Of a stretch of DNA of 64,000 nucleotides, positions 24,657-36,399 are shown piece after piece (within the stretch, counting starts at the first letter, position 1; each line of letters begins with the position of its first letter). The position numbers were made by a program, and so were the translations under genes. The DNA is from Tachypleus tridentatus (lineage: Eukaryota > Arthropoda > Merostomata > Xiphosura > Limulidae). The notes under the pieces are model-generated. The model had not been told where the DNA came from and searched no databases. It was given only the letters and a program-made list of their open reading frames with translations. The DNA is taken from NCBI RefSeq assembly GCF_004210375.1, contig NC_134829.1, forward strand, positions 23,204,034 through 23,268,033, written 5' to 3'.

Positions 24657-24900
24657 CTGTGTGCTAACTTGTTAATTAGCACCTAAACTATCAATAGTTT
24701 ATCGTCTTACAGTGGTTAATAACCATAAGCTTGTAAGATTATCTAAGTACTTACTGGCTACTTATGTAGGAAATGTTGTGTGGTTCTAGGTTTTTAATTC
24801 TACCTTGTTTCCGCACATTTTGGCATTGCCATCCCTACATCATACTTAATTTTTGCAAAAAAGGTTTTACTACTTTTGAAGAAAAATAAAAATGTTTTAT

Positions 24901-24948
24901 TTTGTATATTCACGCAAAGCTACAATAGGGTAATTTGCGTTAGCAGTT
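24901..24948 (-). repeat. Tail fragment of SINE family A
   Basis: 'CACGCAAAGCTACAATAGGG' is a diverged version of the family tail 'GCGCAAAGCTACACAAGGGC' seen at 27110-27130. Only about 45 bases are recognisable. Confidence 0.45.
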
Positions 24949-25084
24949 TCCAGATTTGAGCAAATAAAAAACTTCGTAATTTTTAACTTTTAGACCAGAG
25001 ATGAAGTAGCTAACAGAACGCCTTCTGCCTGGATCATTGTTCGTTTGTGTTGTGCGAGACCTAATGGGGTCAGGTGCTAATTAA

Positions 25085-25275
25085 ATCTTTTTCTCCCTCC
25101 TTTTATGGGCGTCCATAGTAGGGGCAAGTGCCCCTCTTGCTCCCTGGAAAATTAAAAACATAATTCTTTTTTGTTTATGCAGCATATGTTTACAAATTGT
25201 TTATATTTCCAAACATTTCCCCTCCCGCGGAAAAGTTTGTCGCTCCTGGAAAAATTTCTGCGGACCCCTATGTCT
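25085..25275. repeat. GC-richer repeat-like segment with GGGGCAAGTGCCCC palindrome
   Basis: A short segment with C-rich runs stands out from the AT-rich flanks and contains the perfect palindromic arms GGGGCA and TGCCCC around AG/T. I cannot assign it to a family. Confidence 0.3.
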
Positions 25276-25299
25276 CCTTTATTGTTTATGTATTGACTG

Positions 25300-28200
25300 T
25301 GAAAAGCTATACCATTACTTCATGAGATCATGGCTCATAGATTAAGCTAATTACACTTATTCTTCTTGAGTGCGATATCCATGAATGTTAAGTTTATAGC
25401 ATTTAGAGATTTTTTTGCTACTTCTCTTCAACTGGTTGCGTAGCTGTCTCACATTCACAAATAGTTCTATTGGCAAATCGTTACTTTGACAGCATGTTGT
25501 AACACGTGTATATGGTATCAATTCCATTTTAAATACACTTGATATCTTAATATGAACGATATCTTATGGTCTGGTATATATATTTTTTTATGGTACACAT
25601 TGAGTGAAGAGAGATACTTTTTGCTTTCATCATCATGTATGATATAATGAATTATGTGGGTTAGTAAATCATTTTTGTAAAGCTTTTTATTAAAATATTT
25701 AAACGAGCAAACTATGGTATATCGTGGATTGTTTCTATATTTGCAGATTTATGTATAAATTTTGTATTTGTTGCTCTGAGTACAATAGATGTAGTGGATA
25801 TTATTGACTTCCGTATTCTTATAATATATTAATATATGACGGTGTAATGCTACTCCATGCCAAACAGGCATGTTCTGTCTGTAGATATAAATGTTCTTTA
25901 CAAATTTTTATAATATTCTTTGATGATGCTCTAATAGAGTCTTCTAGCATAACCTTCTCGTTGCCATACTTGTAATCTGGGTGATGTGGTTTTTCCATGT
26001 TGATTTAAAATCATATTTTAATTCAAGAAATTTTGCGAATGTGGTTGTATGCAAACGAGCTCCATGTACGGGCTCATATACGAAAAGTGTGAAAGGAGGA
26101 TTCTAATATATGAGATCAAAGCCAACACATATTGTAATTTAAAACACCAGATATATGCACAGCACAACACAAGGTAGCTATTCTAACTGCACGTCAAAGA
26201 CTATATTTTCTACTAAAACAGTAACGCTATGTAGTACTGGAGTTTGGTCGTCGTATGCCAATCATTTTCTTTTTCTGCAATCGATTTTACATAGACGTTT
26301 CATTCTGTTCGGTAAGAAGTGTCGAAAGTCCAGCTTATATTATCGTGTACTGTGTAGTCTCACTAGCCAGACTTTCACTTGTAATTTCTGGTAATTTTCA
26401 AATGGGTTTATGGTCAGTATGATTTTCGAATCCTTCTTTCTACAAAATGCTTTATTCTCAAATCCACGACCAATTTATTGTTCTATTTCTTTGACACAAC
26501 TGGACTTGTTTGTGCTCAAAACCATGTGTAGTAGTTAGGTATACATGAATGTTTAAATGTATTGATTTGAATAATTTGTGTGGTGTGGGTGTTATATTTA
26601 ATTTTTTTTAGAAGCGAGAGTTTATTGCAAATTTGTTTATGAAACATACGTTGTGTAGCGTGCACACTCAGTTGTTATATGTCAACAATTGTTATACTGT
26701 TTTGTCATGTTACTAGAACTTTCTGAAATTTTCTCATTATTTTAAATGTTGCAGCAGAGCACCTAATATTGCGTGGAATGTTCTATACTTCTAGAGGGGT
26801 ATAAATATGTGTCGAAAGATTGTTATTTAGATCTAGACTGTGTTATTTTGAATTCAACGATGAAGAGTATACAATGGTATTTTTAAAGGAAATTATCACC
26901 GATTGTATTGTAGTAAAATAGCAAAAAATAGTATTTAATTTTGTCAGTTGTGTTATAAAAGTAGTTGAATCAGCCTATGTGTAATTTAATGAAAAAGATA
27001 CAATTATTTAATGCTCTGGATCAAGCTGTAATAACCAACATTTGTATATTTGGCTTGTGTTTGATGTTTGTAGAAATTTATTGCCAACAATTTGTTTTGT
27101 CTATTTAATTTCGCGCAAAGCTACACAAGGGCTATCTGTGCTAGCTGTCCCTAATTTAGCAGTGTAAGACTAGATGGAAGGCAGCTAGTCATCACCACAT
27201 ACCGCCAACTGTTGGGTTATTCTTTTACCAACGAATAGTGCGATTGACCGTCACATTGTAACGCCCCCACAGCTGAAAGGACGAGCATGTTTGGTACGAC
27301 GGGGATTCGAACCCACAACCCTCAGATTACTAGTCGAACGCCTTAACCTACCTGGCCATGCCCAGCAGTTATATTGCCAACAATCACAAACACATACGAT
27401 AAAGAATCATTTTTACAAAACTTTACAGGAGCAATATGGCTTCGATATTACAGTTTCAAAGTTTTAAAAGAAACCAATGAATGCTACTATTTCAAACCAA
27501 ATAAAAAGTGCTAATCCTTCATCAGATTAATGTAGACTGTGTATAAGACGTTACATAAAATAAATAGTTGTACCATAGCTCTATAAACATAATATTTTAA
27601 TCACAAAAAAAAAGGTGACTCGGGTCAACCCCTCCACGCATGCGAGATGCAAGTATGGATCTGGTGGGTGTCTAATACGTATTTTAATTAATTTTGAGAA
27701 TAATAACAGATTTGTTTGGGGAGCATTTATTTCATTTATGTGATTTTGGCAGTGTTAAGATATTTGATTTACAAGTGGTTGTGAATGTGTGACAGTTATT
27801 GAGGGTGTAGTAGAACTCTTTCATTATCGCCACATCGTATGCGAATTGTGAAGTAAGAAAAATATGAATCTGTTATAGGCATGTCGTTTAGATACATGAT
27901 AAAGGGAATACGGTTAACTATCCATCCCTGGGAAACATCCGCTTCAGGAGTTACATACTCTGAATAGGGTGTCTTCTATATTCACTCTACATTTTTCTTA
28001 AAGTTAGAAAACCAGCGAATCAAACATGTCGGTAATTCCAATTGTTTAATGCAGTAACATAGTTCATTATGCTATACAGTGTCGAAGATTTTTCCTGGAA
28101 TCGAAAAAGCAGGCAATAGTGCATTTGTTTTGATTAAAGCTGTCTCTATGGCTTTAGATAATCGAGCTAAAGTATCTGTGGTTTGCCGAAATTGTCTGAA

Positions 28201-28460
28201 ACCGTTTTTTACTTTGGGTAATTTTAATGTGATTTCTAGAAATGTAAAGATTCTATTAATTATTATTATTTTCAGAATTTTGCCTATACATGTGGCCAGG
28301 CTTATTGGTCGTACCTTTATGGTTCATTTGCTGGTTTACCTTTGATTAGAAACATATGAACATTTGCTTACTCCCAAGAGAATTGGATATACCCTGAGTT
28401 GAGGGATAAGTTAAATAGTGCTGCGAAGTCGTCAAAAACACTAGGAGAAGATGTTATGAT
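25300..28460 (-). mobile_element. Decayed LINE (Jockey/CR1-like reverse transcriptase), interrupted by a SINE
   Basis: Complement translation from 28450 gives RT motifs in order: RPISLATCIGKILK, NGFRQFRQTTDTLARLSKAI, FDTV.HNELCYCIKQLELPT, and TPYSEYVTPEADVSQG (usual PEAGVPQG), then the decayed catalytic site FAYDVA near 27830. Further along, after an interruption at about 27090-27720, the thumb and C-terminal region follow at about 26,000-25,300. There it reads KFLELKYDFKSTWKNHI, MATRRL and EHACLAWSSITPSYINIL. All are typical of LINE ORF2. Many stops make it inactive. It differs from the RNase H-bearing family elsewhere in the window. Confidence 0.7.
27092..27371 (-). mobile_element. Full-length tRNA-derived SINE family A with 13-base target duplication
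   Basis: Read on the - strand, it starts with a tRNA-like head (GGCATGGCCAGGTAGGTT, then the B box GGGTTCGAATCCCCGTC), followed by the conserved body and the tail GCGCGAAATTAAATAGAC. The direct repeat TATTGCCAACAAT flanks it at 27079-27091 and 27372-27384, a clear target-site duplication. It sits inside the decayed LINE at 25.3-28.5 kb, so it is the younger insertion. The tRNA-like head is not counted as a functional tRNA gene because it has no proper acceptor pairing and lies in a repeat. Confidence 0.88.
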
Positions 28461-28865
28461 GGCCAATCCTTTCAAAAAGGGCACTCAGGGGTTGTTTTAT
28501 ACATGTGATTACTTCTATTTTGGTGCCTGTATTTTTAATTTTAATAGTATAAATAGTATTTAATAGTATTGCTTGTTTGTTGTGAATTTTCAGGATTAAT
28601 GGAAATAACTGGAAATATTGTGGTGTAAATATGTTTGTTTTGTTTTACATATACATTTAATGTATAAAATAGTGAATATCCATATAAAGTTCATTATGTG
28701 TTTTGAATATTTACCTTAATCATTTTTTGAAAACTTTTGTTGTTATGTTTGTTTAAGCTATCTTGTCTTCATGGTTTAAAGTTCGATATGTTTTGTGGCG
28801 TTATGGTTATTTATAAATTGTTTCAAATGTGACCAGAATTTATTTGGATCTGTATGTTCGTTTAA

Positions 28866-29141
28866 CCGGGGGCCTAGCATGGCCAGATGGTTAGAGCGCT
28901 CGACTCGTCATTTGAGGGTACGGGTTTGAATCCCCATCATACCAATCATCTCATCCTTTCAGCCGTGGGGGCGTTATAAAGTTACTATCAATCTTACTAT
29001 TCGTTAGTAAAAGAATAACCCAAGAGTTGGTAGTGGGTAGTGACGACTAGCTGCTTTCACTCTAGTCTTACACTGCTAAATTAGGAATGACTAGCGTAGA
29101 TAGCCTTTGTGTAGCGTTGCGCGAAATTCAAAACAAACAAA
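28866..29141 (+). mobile_element. tRNA-derived SINE family A, full length
   Basis: The head is GGCCTAGCATGGCCAGATGG with B box GGGTTTGAATCCCC. The body is CAGCCGTGGGGGCGTTATAA through 'GACTAGCTGCTTTCACTCTAG', with tail GCGCGAAATTCAAAACAAAC. A 7-base direct repeat CGTTTAA (28859-28865 and 29142-29148) may be the target duplication. Confidence 0.85.
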
Positions 29142-29154
29142 CGTTTAATTGGCT

Positions 29155-29330
29155 CACAGAGTCTGTCTCTGTTTATTTATAATTTAAATTTCAGCGCGCC
29201 CTCTGCGCCCTCCCGATAGTTCTTAACCGTAACGCAAATACAGAAGCTAATGGCGGAATGTTCATTGCTTCGTTCTTGAGCATTATTGTTTATACGAAAA
29301 CACCTTTCCGAATCAGTTATAAAGCATTAG
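29155..29330 (+). promoter_or_regulatory. Candidate Scm promoter / non-coding first exon
   Basis: After the SINE there is a locally CG-rich stretch (CAGCGCGCCCTCTGCGCC at about 29193, more CpGs to 29300). It is followed by CATTAG|GTAAAGT, a good 5' splice site at 29330/29331. The Scm start-codon exon at 43021 has an upstream acceptor, so a non-coding exon must lie further 5'; this is the best-looking candidate on the + strand. It is inference from composition and splice signals. Confidence 0.3.
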
Positions 29331-29551
29331 GTAAAGTATATTAATGACAAAAGTCTCTTTAATTATTTGATGTGAAAGTTAGTTTTGTAGTGGTTGTGTA
29401 AATGTATAGAGTAAAGTATTGCAATGATGTAAATTTAGGCTTATGATACAATTGGGTCCGACTCGACTTAACTCATACTATCTGTAACGCGGCAACTTCC
29501 CAGTTACACTTACAGTCACGCGCGTTTTTTTCTGTTGTTTTGATACTTGAA

Positions 29552-29559
29552 TGACGTCA
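29552..29559. promoter_or_regulatory. CRE palindrome TGACGTCA
   Basis: A perfect 8-base CREB/ATF consensus lies in a local CpG-containing patch (CACGCGCG at about 29517). It could belong to the same promoter region as 29155-29330. No experimental support. Confidence 0.3.
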
Positions 29560-31059
29560 TCGTGTGAATAACAGGTATAACAATTGAATAACAAAATTTA
29601 GTGTGACTACTAAAAAATAACTGAAAGTTACAGTATTATTATTTTATTTATCAGTGTAATACGTTATGATTGTAAAATCAAGATAACTGTAAGTATGGTG
29701 ACAGAATTAATGTTTATTTGTTAAGGAAATTTTTAATTTAAAAGTTTCCACATCAAACTATCAGAATCTCCCTACCATATGTTGTATTTGACTTAATAGG
29801 TTAAGACCTATCGAAATTAATGTACGTACAGCTGTAACAACAGGTGCAAAATTATATGTGTTTGTTTTAAAGAAATAAAAAGAGACAGTAATTGTTAAAA
29901 GTTAGACTGTGAACAAAGCACATTATGATGTTTGGTTTTAGTAAATGATTTGTGTGTAATTTAATCGTATCTCGGTGGTTAGAGGAATAACAGCAGACAT
30001 AAACTGTTTCATTACTACTACTGGGGAATATCTTAAGGTGCCAGATGTGAGATTTCATAGTGATGAGAGTTGATACACCTCACAGAATGACAGCTATGAT
30101 TGGTATTAAGCTTAACTGTAATACAGATTTCAAAGAAGAAATTTAGGAATGTAAGAAGAATTTTTTGAAATGCTATGCAAGATATTCTCAAATTCTGCAA
30201 GAATTTTTTAGTTTGTTAGTAGGTATTAAAAATATAGATAAATTGAGTTCTCTTTAGGAGATTATGAAACTAAGATATGAAAATTTTAAAATACTGGATT
30301 TGTTGGCCTTTTCACCGAACCTACGCCTGCCATAAGAATTTGGTGTTCTACGAGAATTAGGTCTCTCAATCCAAAAACATATTTTGGAAACTTTAAATTC
30401 ACTACATTTAAATTGTCCAATCAAATTACACCGTACTTTTCTTCTCTTAACAGTAAGGCATGATGAAGGTAAGAAATATTGTGTTTAGGAAGAAAATGAC
30501 TCTAAAATCTGGTAGTTTAGTACAATAAACATGTATTTCTTGATTCCTTGTTGAAACCTTAAAATTTAAGCTTGGCAGTCACAGAGCGGAGACAACTGAA
30601 TCTGCTCAGACCTAACATTTCCACTTTACACTGTCTGTAACAAGTCTTACAACCACTATATAATGCAAATTTAATTCCTGACATTTTGTCATTGGTGTGA
30701 TAAAGTTATGGTTAATTTTCAATTCCTCTGATATCACACTGATACACACATGGGTGTATTTGTTACCAACTGTAAATACATAAAATTAGAAGGGTTCATT
30801 AGTATTTTTACTCTGTATTATCTGGTAATTACCAACTAAACATAATTTTCTGGATATCTACCATAAAATAACACCACCAAAAAGGGGATATTGAAAAAGA
30901 GAAATTGGTTGCTAAAAAGGAATTACAATAAATGTGCTTGTGCAATTACATTTTATTCTGATATACTGTTAGACCATGTGTTATTTAATTATTTGAAACA
31001 CTAGTATTGAATCAATTATTTTATATTTTACTGAGGAGCCAGTAACTGATTACTGACGG
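29560..31059. other. Non-coding stretch, probably Scm first intron
   Basis: No coding exon or known repeat is recognised. Open frames here are short and domain-free. Confidence 0.4.
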
Positions 31060-31412
31060 CCAAGATGGATCACCAGGTCTCGTTGTCCCTTGACGGTATT
31101 TTATGTTATCATTAGAATGGTACCTGGGATGGAGGGGTTGTCATATTAGAAGAAGTTGAAGTTTCTCAAATTATTTTCTTAAAAAAAAAAAAAGGAATTC
31201 TGATTGAGGTGTTTAAGATCATTAATGGAAGTGATAGTGCTGATGTATCATCTTTTTTCCATATTTAATGATAGTATAAGAGAGTGTTTAGCCTTTGGAA
31301 TAGGTTGCCTTCATATGTTGTGGAGGCATGATAAGGGCCAGCTTTAAGGAATTATAATAGTTTTAGTTTAGTTAAGAGGATGGGATAGCGTAAATGGACC
31401 AATACATACTTT
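31060..31412 (+). mobile_element. CR1-like LINE ORF2 C-terminal fragment
   Basis: The + strand reads LIEVFKIINGSDSADVSSFF, then in broken frame RVFSLWNRLPSYVVEA and FKNY-like text. The order 'L.EVFKI.NG' then 'FF..R..LWN.LP..VV.A....SFK' is the conserved C-terminal signature of CR1-type LINE reverse transcriptases (family knowledge). Only the last 80 or so codons survive, as expected for 5'-truncated LINE copies. Confidence 0.6.
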
Positions 31413-32660
31413 ATTATTCTTAAACATTTTTATATTTAAAGAATGTGACATCATCTCTAAAAGATATGCAGAAATTGTATTCCAGTATACAGGTTATGTG
31501 ACATTATTAAAAAAGATATAAATACGATGCTATCTCATCATGCAGTTCATTTATGATGATGATGGTGTAACATGTAGGATCAACTTTTTGGTTGCTGTAG
31601 ATTTGTCTTAAGTAAAGATATTTTTGTTCTTATTTAAACATTGTGTTATTTATAATTTTAGTAGAGTTTTTTTTACTTTTTTTCGAGTTCCATTCACTGC
31701 TATTATTTCTATCACTGACTCGTAATTAACAATATTAATTACAATTGACTTGCAGAATATCCAAAATAAAATAGTCTTTAGTATTTTTACTTGTTTAGAT
31801 CCATTTGACTTAGATAAATAAGCCAGTTATCCAAATCTAGTGACATAAACATAACTGTGAAAATTATCAGACCTTTAGTGAGCATATGCCAATGTCCAGT
31901 GCAGTATTATTGTTTTTAGCTACATACACACACACACACAATATTTAAAGGAATAAGCTTTCCCAAATGGTGACAGACCTCATCACTTGAGTACCTGCAA
32001 ATACTGACTTGTGCTTGACTGCACTTTCACACAGTTTTTGATGGAAGTGGTGTAATAATTAAACTAAAGGCTTTTAAAGTTATCATTTAGACATTTTTCT
32101 ATTCTTTTCTCACAGGATAGGAAAAAGTTTGAAGAACATGATTTAGATTTGAATATTGATATAGGTTTGGAATCCATAAATCAATATATTTTTATAGAGA
32201 AACTACAGGCAGTAAGATTAAAGAATGCAAATTTAAAATATGAACATCTAGGATATGACAAGGCAGGAAGATAGTTGACCCATGCACAGTTTAACTATGA
32301 GTACAGTAGAAGCTGCAACCTTCCTAACTTGTCTTTTATTATACCTTAGAAAATAAATGAAAGGAAAACTTTAAATGTAATAAATTTTTATGCTGAAGAA
32401 AATATGCTTGGAAATACATTACTCTTGATGTAAATTTCTTATGGCACTATTTTACATAATGTAATTCATTGTGAACATATAATTATAGTGGTTAAAACAT
32501 TTTGTAAATATATACAGAAACATAGAAAGAAGCAAGTGCTGTAAATAGTGTTAAGTATAATATATTATTTGTTAGTGGTCTTGTTTATAAAAATATGTTC
32601 TTTCCTTTAACATTGACTCAGCAAAAAACTAGGAAGATTGTCAACAGGTGGAAATACTCC
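31413..32660. other. AT-rich non-coding stretch
   Basis: There is no gene. A short CA microsatellite lies at about 31924-31940. Confidence 0.4.
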
Positions 32661-33099
32661 TGAGAATTACCCATCAGTGTGGATTCCTGTACGTGGTGAT
32701 GGGACCTCCCAGGGAAGGATCTGTTCTTTCAGTTTACCTCCTCTGGGATCTAAACATCTGCCCATGTGTTTGCCATGCGTGGCAACCTGTGAAGGGGAGG
32801 AGAGGATCCTGGTGGTTGAGGGGTCCAACCCTAACACACCATTTGGGCCTTGAATTTCTGTAGATGGGCAGTTTTGGGGTGGCCCTTCTTGGGTCAGTTG
32901 GCTGGTCCACTTGGGTTTGGACCAACCATGTACCAGTGTTGGATGTTCTCAACAGGTATTGTGAACATTGTATCTGATGCTGGTGTTTGGGTATAGTGCT
33001 CACAAAACTTTGGCATTGCTGCAGTGTCCTTGTTTGGCATTGTAGTGCATCCCCTCATAGGGCTCTATGGATAGGTGGGGTCAGTGGGCACCGAAATTT

Positions 33100-34480
33100 C
33101 CGTGCACATGCTCAGTGGGTAAGACGTCAAAGTCAGAAGGAATCTTGGATTAAGTTCACAACTGGCATATCTTCTATCACCAGTTCCAAAGTCATATGAG
33201 ACAAGATTCAAAAGGTCAATGGGCAATACAATTCTGTCCCACTCTTGATCTTACTCTCTGATGACCAGGAAGTAGCTGATATCCAGAACTTCGCCGATAA
33301 AGCTTTTGCCGAGTATCTAGCATGTGTGCCTCTTCCTCCACCTTCTTAGCCATCAAGACTCGGGCAGAGTGAACACCTCTCTCCTTTCAAGCTGATTGTC
33401 TATATGGCTATAATCTTCCCTTTACACTGGTGGAACTCTAACTGGCCTTTCATCGGTCTGGCAGTACAACAGTTGGGCCTGATGATGTACACTATCAAAT
33501 GGTGTGCCATCTATCTTCTGCTTCTTATGCCATTCTTCTGATTCTTTTCAACCGGATCTGGCAGGAGAATGTTTTTTTTTATGCCTGGCACCAGACTATT
33601 GTCCTACCTTTCTCTTAGCCTGGGAAGGATCCCAAGATTCCTTCAAACTACTGTCTAGTTGCTTTGATGAGCTGTCTCTGTAAGACCTTAGAGAGGATGG
33701 TTAATGCTTTTCTTGTTTGGTTCCTTGAATCAAACAACCTCCTCTCTCCCACCCAGTGTGGGTTCCAATGACAATGCTCCACCATGGACCATCTAATTCG
33801 ACTTGAAACATCAATCAGAGAAGCCTTTCTCAAATGACATCTTGTATCAATATTCTTTGACATTGAGAAGACTTTTGATACAACATGAAGATATGGTATT
33901 TTGCGAGACCTCCATATGTATATGGGTTACATGGCCATTTTCCCATTTTTATTGGAGTCCCTCAGGATCGTGTTTTGAGTGTCACACTTTTCAGTATAAA
34001 AGTTAATGCCATCAGTGAACAACTCCCTCTCACTGTTGCAAATGGGCTCTATGTCGATGACTTTCAAAATTTGTGTCAAGTCATCAAACATAAGGTATAT
34101 TGAGTGGCAGCTACAGACTGCCCTCAATCGTTTGCTAAAGTGGACCACAGCAAATGGCTTTAAGTTCTCCCTCTCTAAAACTGTTTGCATGCACTTTTGC
34201 TGCCAACAGGGTATTTACCCTGATCCTGAACTCCATATCAGTGAAGTTGTGCTGCATGTGGCTCCTGAGACAAAGTCCTTGCGGCTTATCTTTGACCATA
34301 AGCTGACCTTTATACCACACAAATAGCAGCTACGGGTCAAATGTACAAGAGCACTGAACATCTTCCATGTCCTCTCTTCCACCACTTGGGGAGCAGATAG
34401 ATGTTCTATGCTAAAGATATATCGTGCTCTTATTCGATCGAAACTCAACTATTAATAACTGGTCTATGGCTCTGCCAGGA
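33100..34480 (+). pseudogene. Decayed reverse transcriptase of LINE copy B
   Basis: Broken frames cover the RT region: SVGPDDVHY-like text near 33470, SLETSIREAF near 33810, FFDIEKTFDTT near 33855-33890 (motif A), and YVDDF near 34052 (motif C). Frameshifts and stops separate them. The sequence aligns base by base with copy D 62440-63860. Confidence 0.7.
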
Positions 34481-34938
34481 CGTCTGCCTTAAATATGCTG
34501 GACCCCATTCATCGTCAAGGACTTTGGATTTGCTTTGAGGCTTTCTGCATTTCCCCAGTTCACAGCTTATACATAGAGTCTCATGAACCTTCTCTGTATC
34601 TCCAATGTTTGCAACTGTCTTTACTATATGCTTTGCAACTTTGTTCCTTACCTAAGCATCCCACCTGGGATTGTGTTTTCCTTCCTCAGGGACCATGTTT
34701 TTTCAAAACAGACAATCTGCCATTGCTCTTTTTGGCCTTCATATCCAGGTGCAGTTGGATGAATTGGGTCTGCCCTTGGATAACATTGCTGTATCCACTG
34801 ATCAGCTCATCCACCATGGCTTTTTACAGTCCCCAAATGTGACCTATCTTTAAGTCATCTCAGAAAAGCAGACACTCCTTATTGGAAATACTGTCTGTTA
34901 TTTGCTGAACATCTTTAGAACCATCCTTTCATTCTTAT

Positions 34939-35398
34939 TTATACAGATGGTTCGAAATCAGGTGACTGTGTAGGCTCTGGTATGGTTTGTTGTGGTTTGG
35001 TGGTTGCATGCAAAATCCCCTCAACAGCTTCTCTGTTTACTGCTGAACTGTATGCCATTTCTCTTGCCCTGCATCACATAGAAGCTAAGCAATACTCAAA
35101 CTGCACTATTTACACTGACTTGCTTAGTTCTCTGCTGGCCCTAGAATCGCTTCACATTAGTTCACACCCTGTTCTTGCCAATATTCAAAACCAACTGGCC
35201 CATTTTTCTTTAACATCTACTTCTATTCAGTTTTTCTGGATACCGGGCCACGTTGGTATTTGCAGGAACGAGCTCGCCGACACCTCAGCTAAATCTATGT
35301 ACTCTGGTACTAGCACTGCTGTGCCTGTTCCATACGTGGACGTATGGTCCTGTATTCAAGGCTTGCCTCTATGCCAGCTAGCAGTCAACTTGGAGTGA
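34939..35398 (+). pseudogene. RNase H domain of LINE copy B, well preserved
   Basis: It reads IYTDGSKSGDCVGSGMVCCG, then FTAELYAISLALHHIE, CTIYTDLLSSLLALESL and FFWIPGHVGICRNELADTSA. The acidic residues of the RNase H active site are visible in order: D in TDGS, E in TAEL, D in YTD, D in LADT. From 34982 the frame is open to 35398. This is the best-kept RNase H copy in the window, although the ORF2 around it is broken. Confidence 0.75.
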
Positions 35399-35879
35399 GC
35401 TTCGTGAAAACAAGCTTTTCCAAATAAAAACCAATATTGGACTTTGGTCGTCTTGCTTCTGTAAGGATCAGAAAGAGGAAGTTGTTTGAACTAGACTACG
35501 CATTGGTCACAGTTTTTTAACTCATTGTTTTCTTTTATTTGGAACTGTTGCACCAGTGTGTAGTCTGTGTAACACTCAGATCACAATAAGCCACATTTTT
35601 CTTTCTTGCTGTCATTACGACTTTCAACGACGGCACCATTTTAAACATGTTCTGTCCCAAGGTTTGTCCATAACGTTAGACAGTGTTATTGGTAATGGTG
35701 ACACTGTCCACCATGGTTATGTTTTTAGTTTTTAAAGTAGGCCATTAATCTTTTTAATGCTATTTAAATTTTTTAATTTATACACTAGACCTTTTTTATT
35801 GTGATTCCCTTTTAAGAATCAAAGTCCATCTAGTTCGATTTGAAATTAGGAAAGGCTGAAATTTGTTAAATAACTTGAA

Positions 35880-36130
35880 ACCAGGACTGGAAAGGCTAAC
35901 TTCATGTGATTAAGATTGTTTTTAGAACTACCCATTCATCATTCTGGTGAGTTGTTATTAAAATTTTGCTACAAGTCTTAAAATTTTTATTTCTTTACTT
36001 TCTGAAAATAGTCATAACATCAAATAACTCAGAACCAGGACTGGAAAGGCCAACTTCAGGTGACTGATGGTGGATTTTGTACTTATCTGTTAGTCTTCCT
36101 GGCGAGTTATGATTATTACAGTTAGCGACA
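35880..36130 (+). repeat. Tandem repeat in 3' UTR of LINE copy B
   Basis: 'CCAGGACTGGAAAGGC' occurs at about 35880 and again at about 36034 with related following sequence, the same arrangement as copy A at 1945 and 2114. The spacing differs (about 154 against 169), showing length change within the family. Confidence 0.7.
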
Positions 36131-36399
36131 GAAAGTCCTTTACAACTTGAGTTACTATAGTTTTTCTCTTGGTGTTGTAAACTCGATGTAAACATTGGTT
36201 TTATATTATTTATGTTGTTTTTTTCTTAAACTTTGTTTTGTTTTACCTTAATTTCCTTTTATGAATTTTACTGAATTTACTGTTAACTTTTTACCAGATG
36301 TTTGGTACATATAGCCTAGCTACTTTGTGCCATAAAACACTCAATCCACCAACTAACCAACTTGAGAATTATGTGTATCTGCAAAATAAAACTCGACAG

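Larger units (their letters stand above)
32672..36361 (+). mobile_element. RNase H-bearing LINE, copy B: both ends present, internal deletion, 9-base target duplication
   Basis: The 5' end (CAGTGTGGATTCCTGTACG) matches copy D at 59871, and the 3' end (tail of AACC-type repeats at 36361) matches copy A at 2440. TGAGAATTA flanks it at 32661-32669 and 36363-36371. Compared with copy D, the sequence jumps at about 33098-33101 from the 5' leader (D 60297) to the RT N-terminus (D 62424). It thus lacks ORF1 and the endonuclease, about 2.1 kb. RT and RNase H remain with stops. Such a copy could only have been mobilised in trans, or it lost the segment after insertion. Confidence 0.88.

Noticed and set aside
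27290..27371. tRNA-like sequence with A and B boxes
   Set aside because: It is the head of a SINE with body, tail and target duplication, not a tRNA gene. The same applies to 28866, 53620, 47214 and 56782.
29182..29300. CG-rich patch as an rRNA fragment
   Set aside because: No rRNA-like conserved segments; composition only.
31922..31941. CA-rich direct repeats as a possible CRISPR-like array
   Set aside because: It is a simple dinucleotide microsatellite; no CRISPR-type repeat-spacer array is present anywhere in the window.
32638..33003. Overlapping open frames on both strands
   Set aside because: They fall in the 5' leader of LINE copy B and recur in copy D; the leader is GC-richer so stops are rare.
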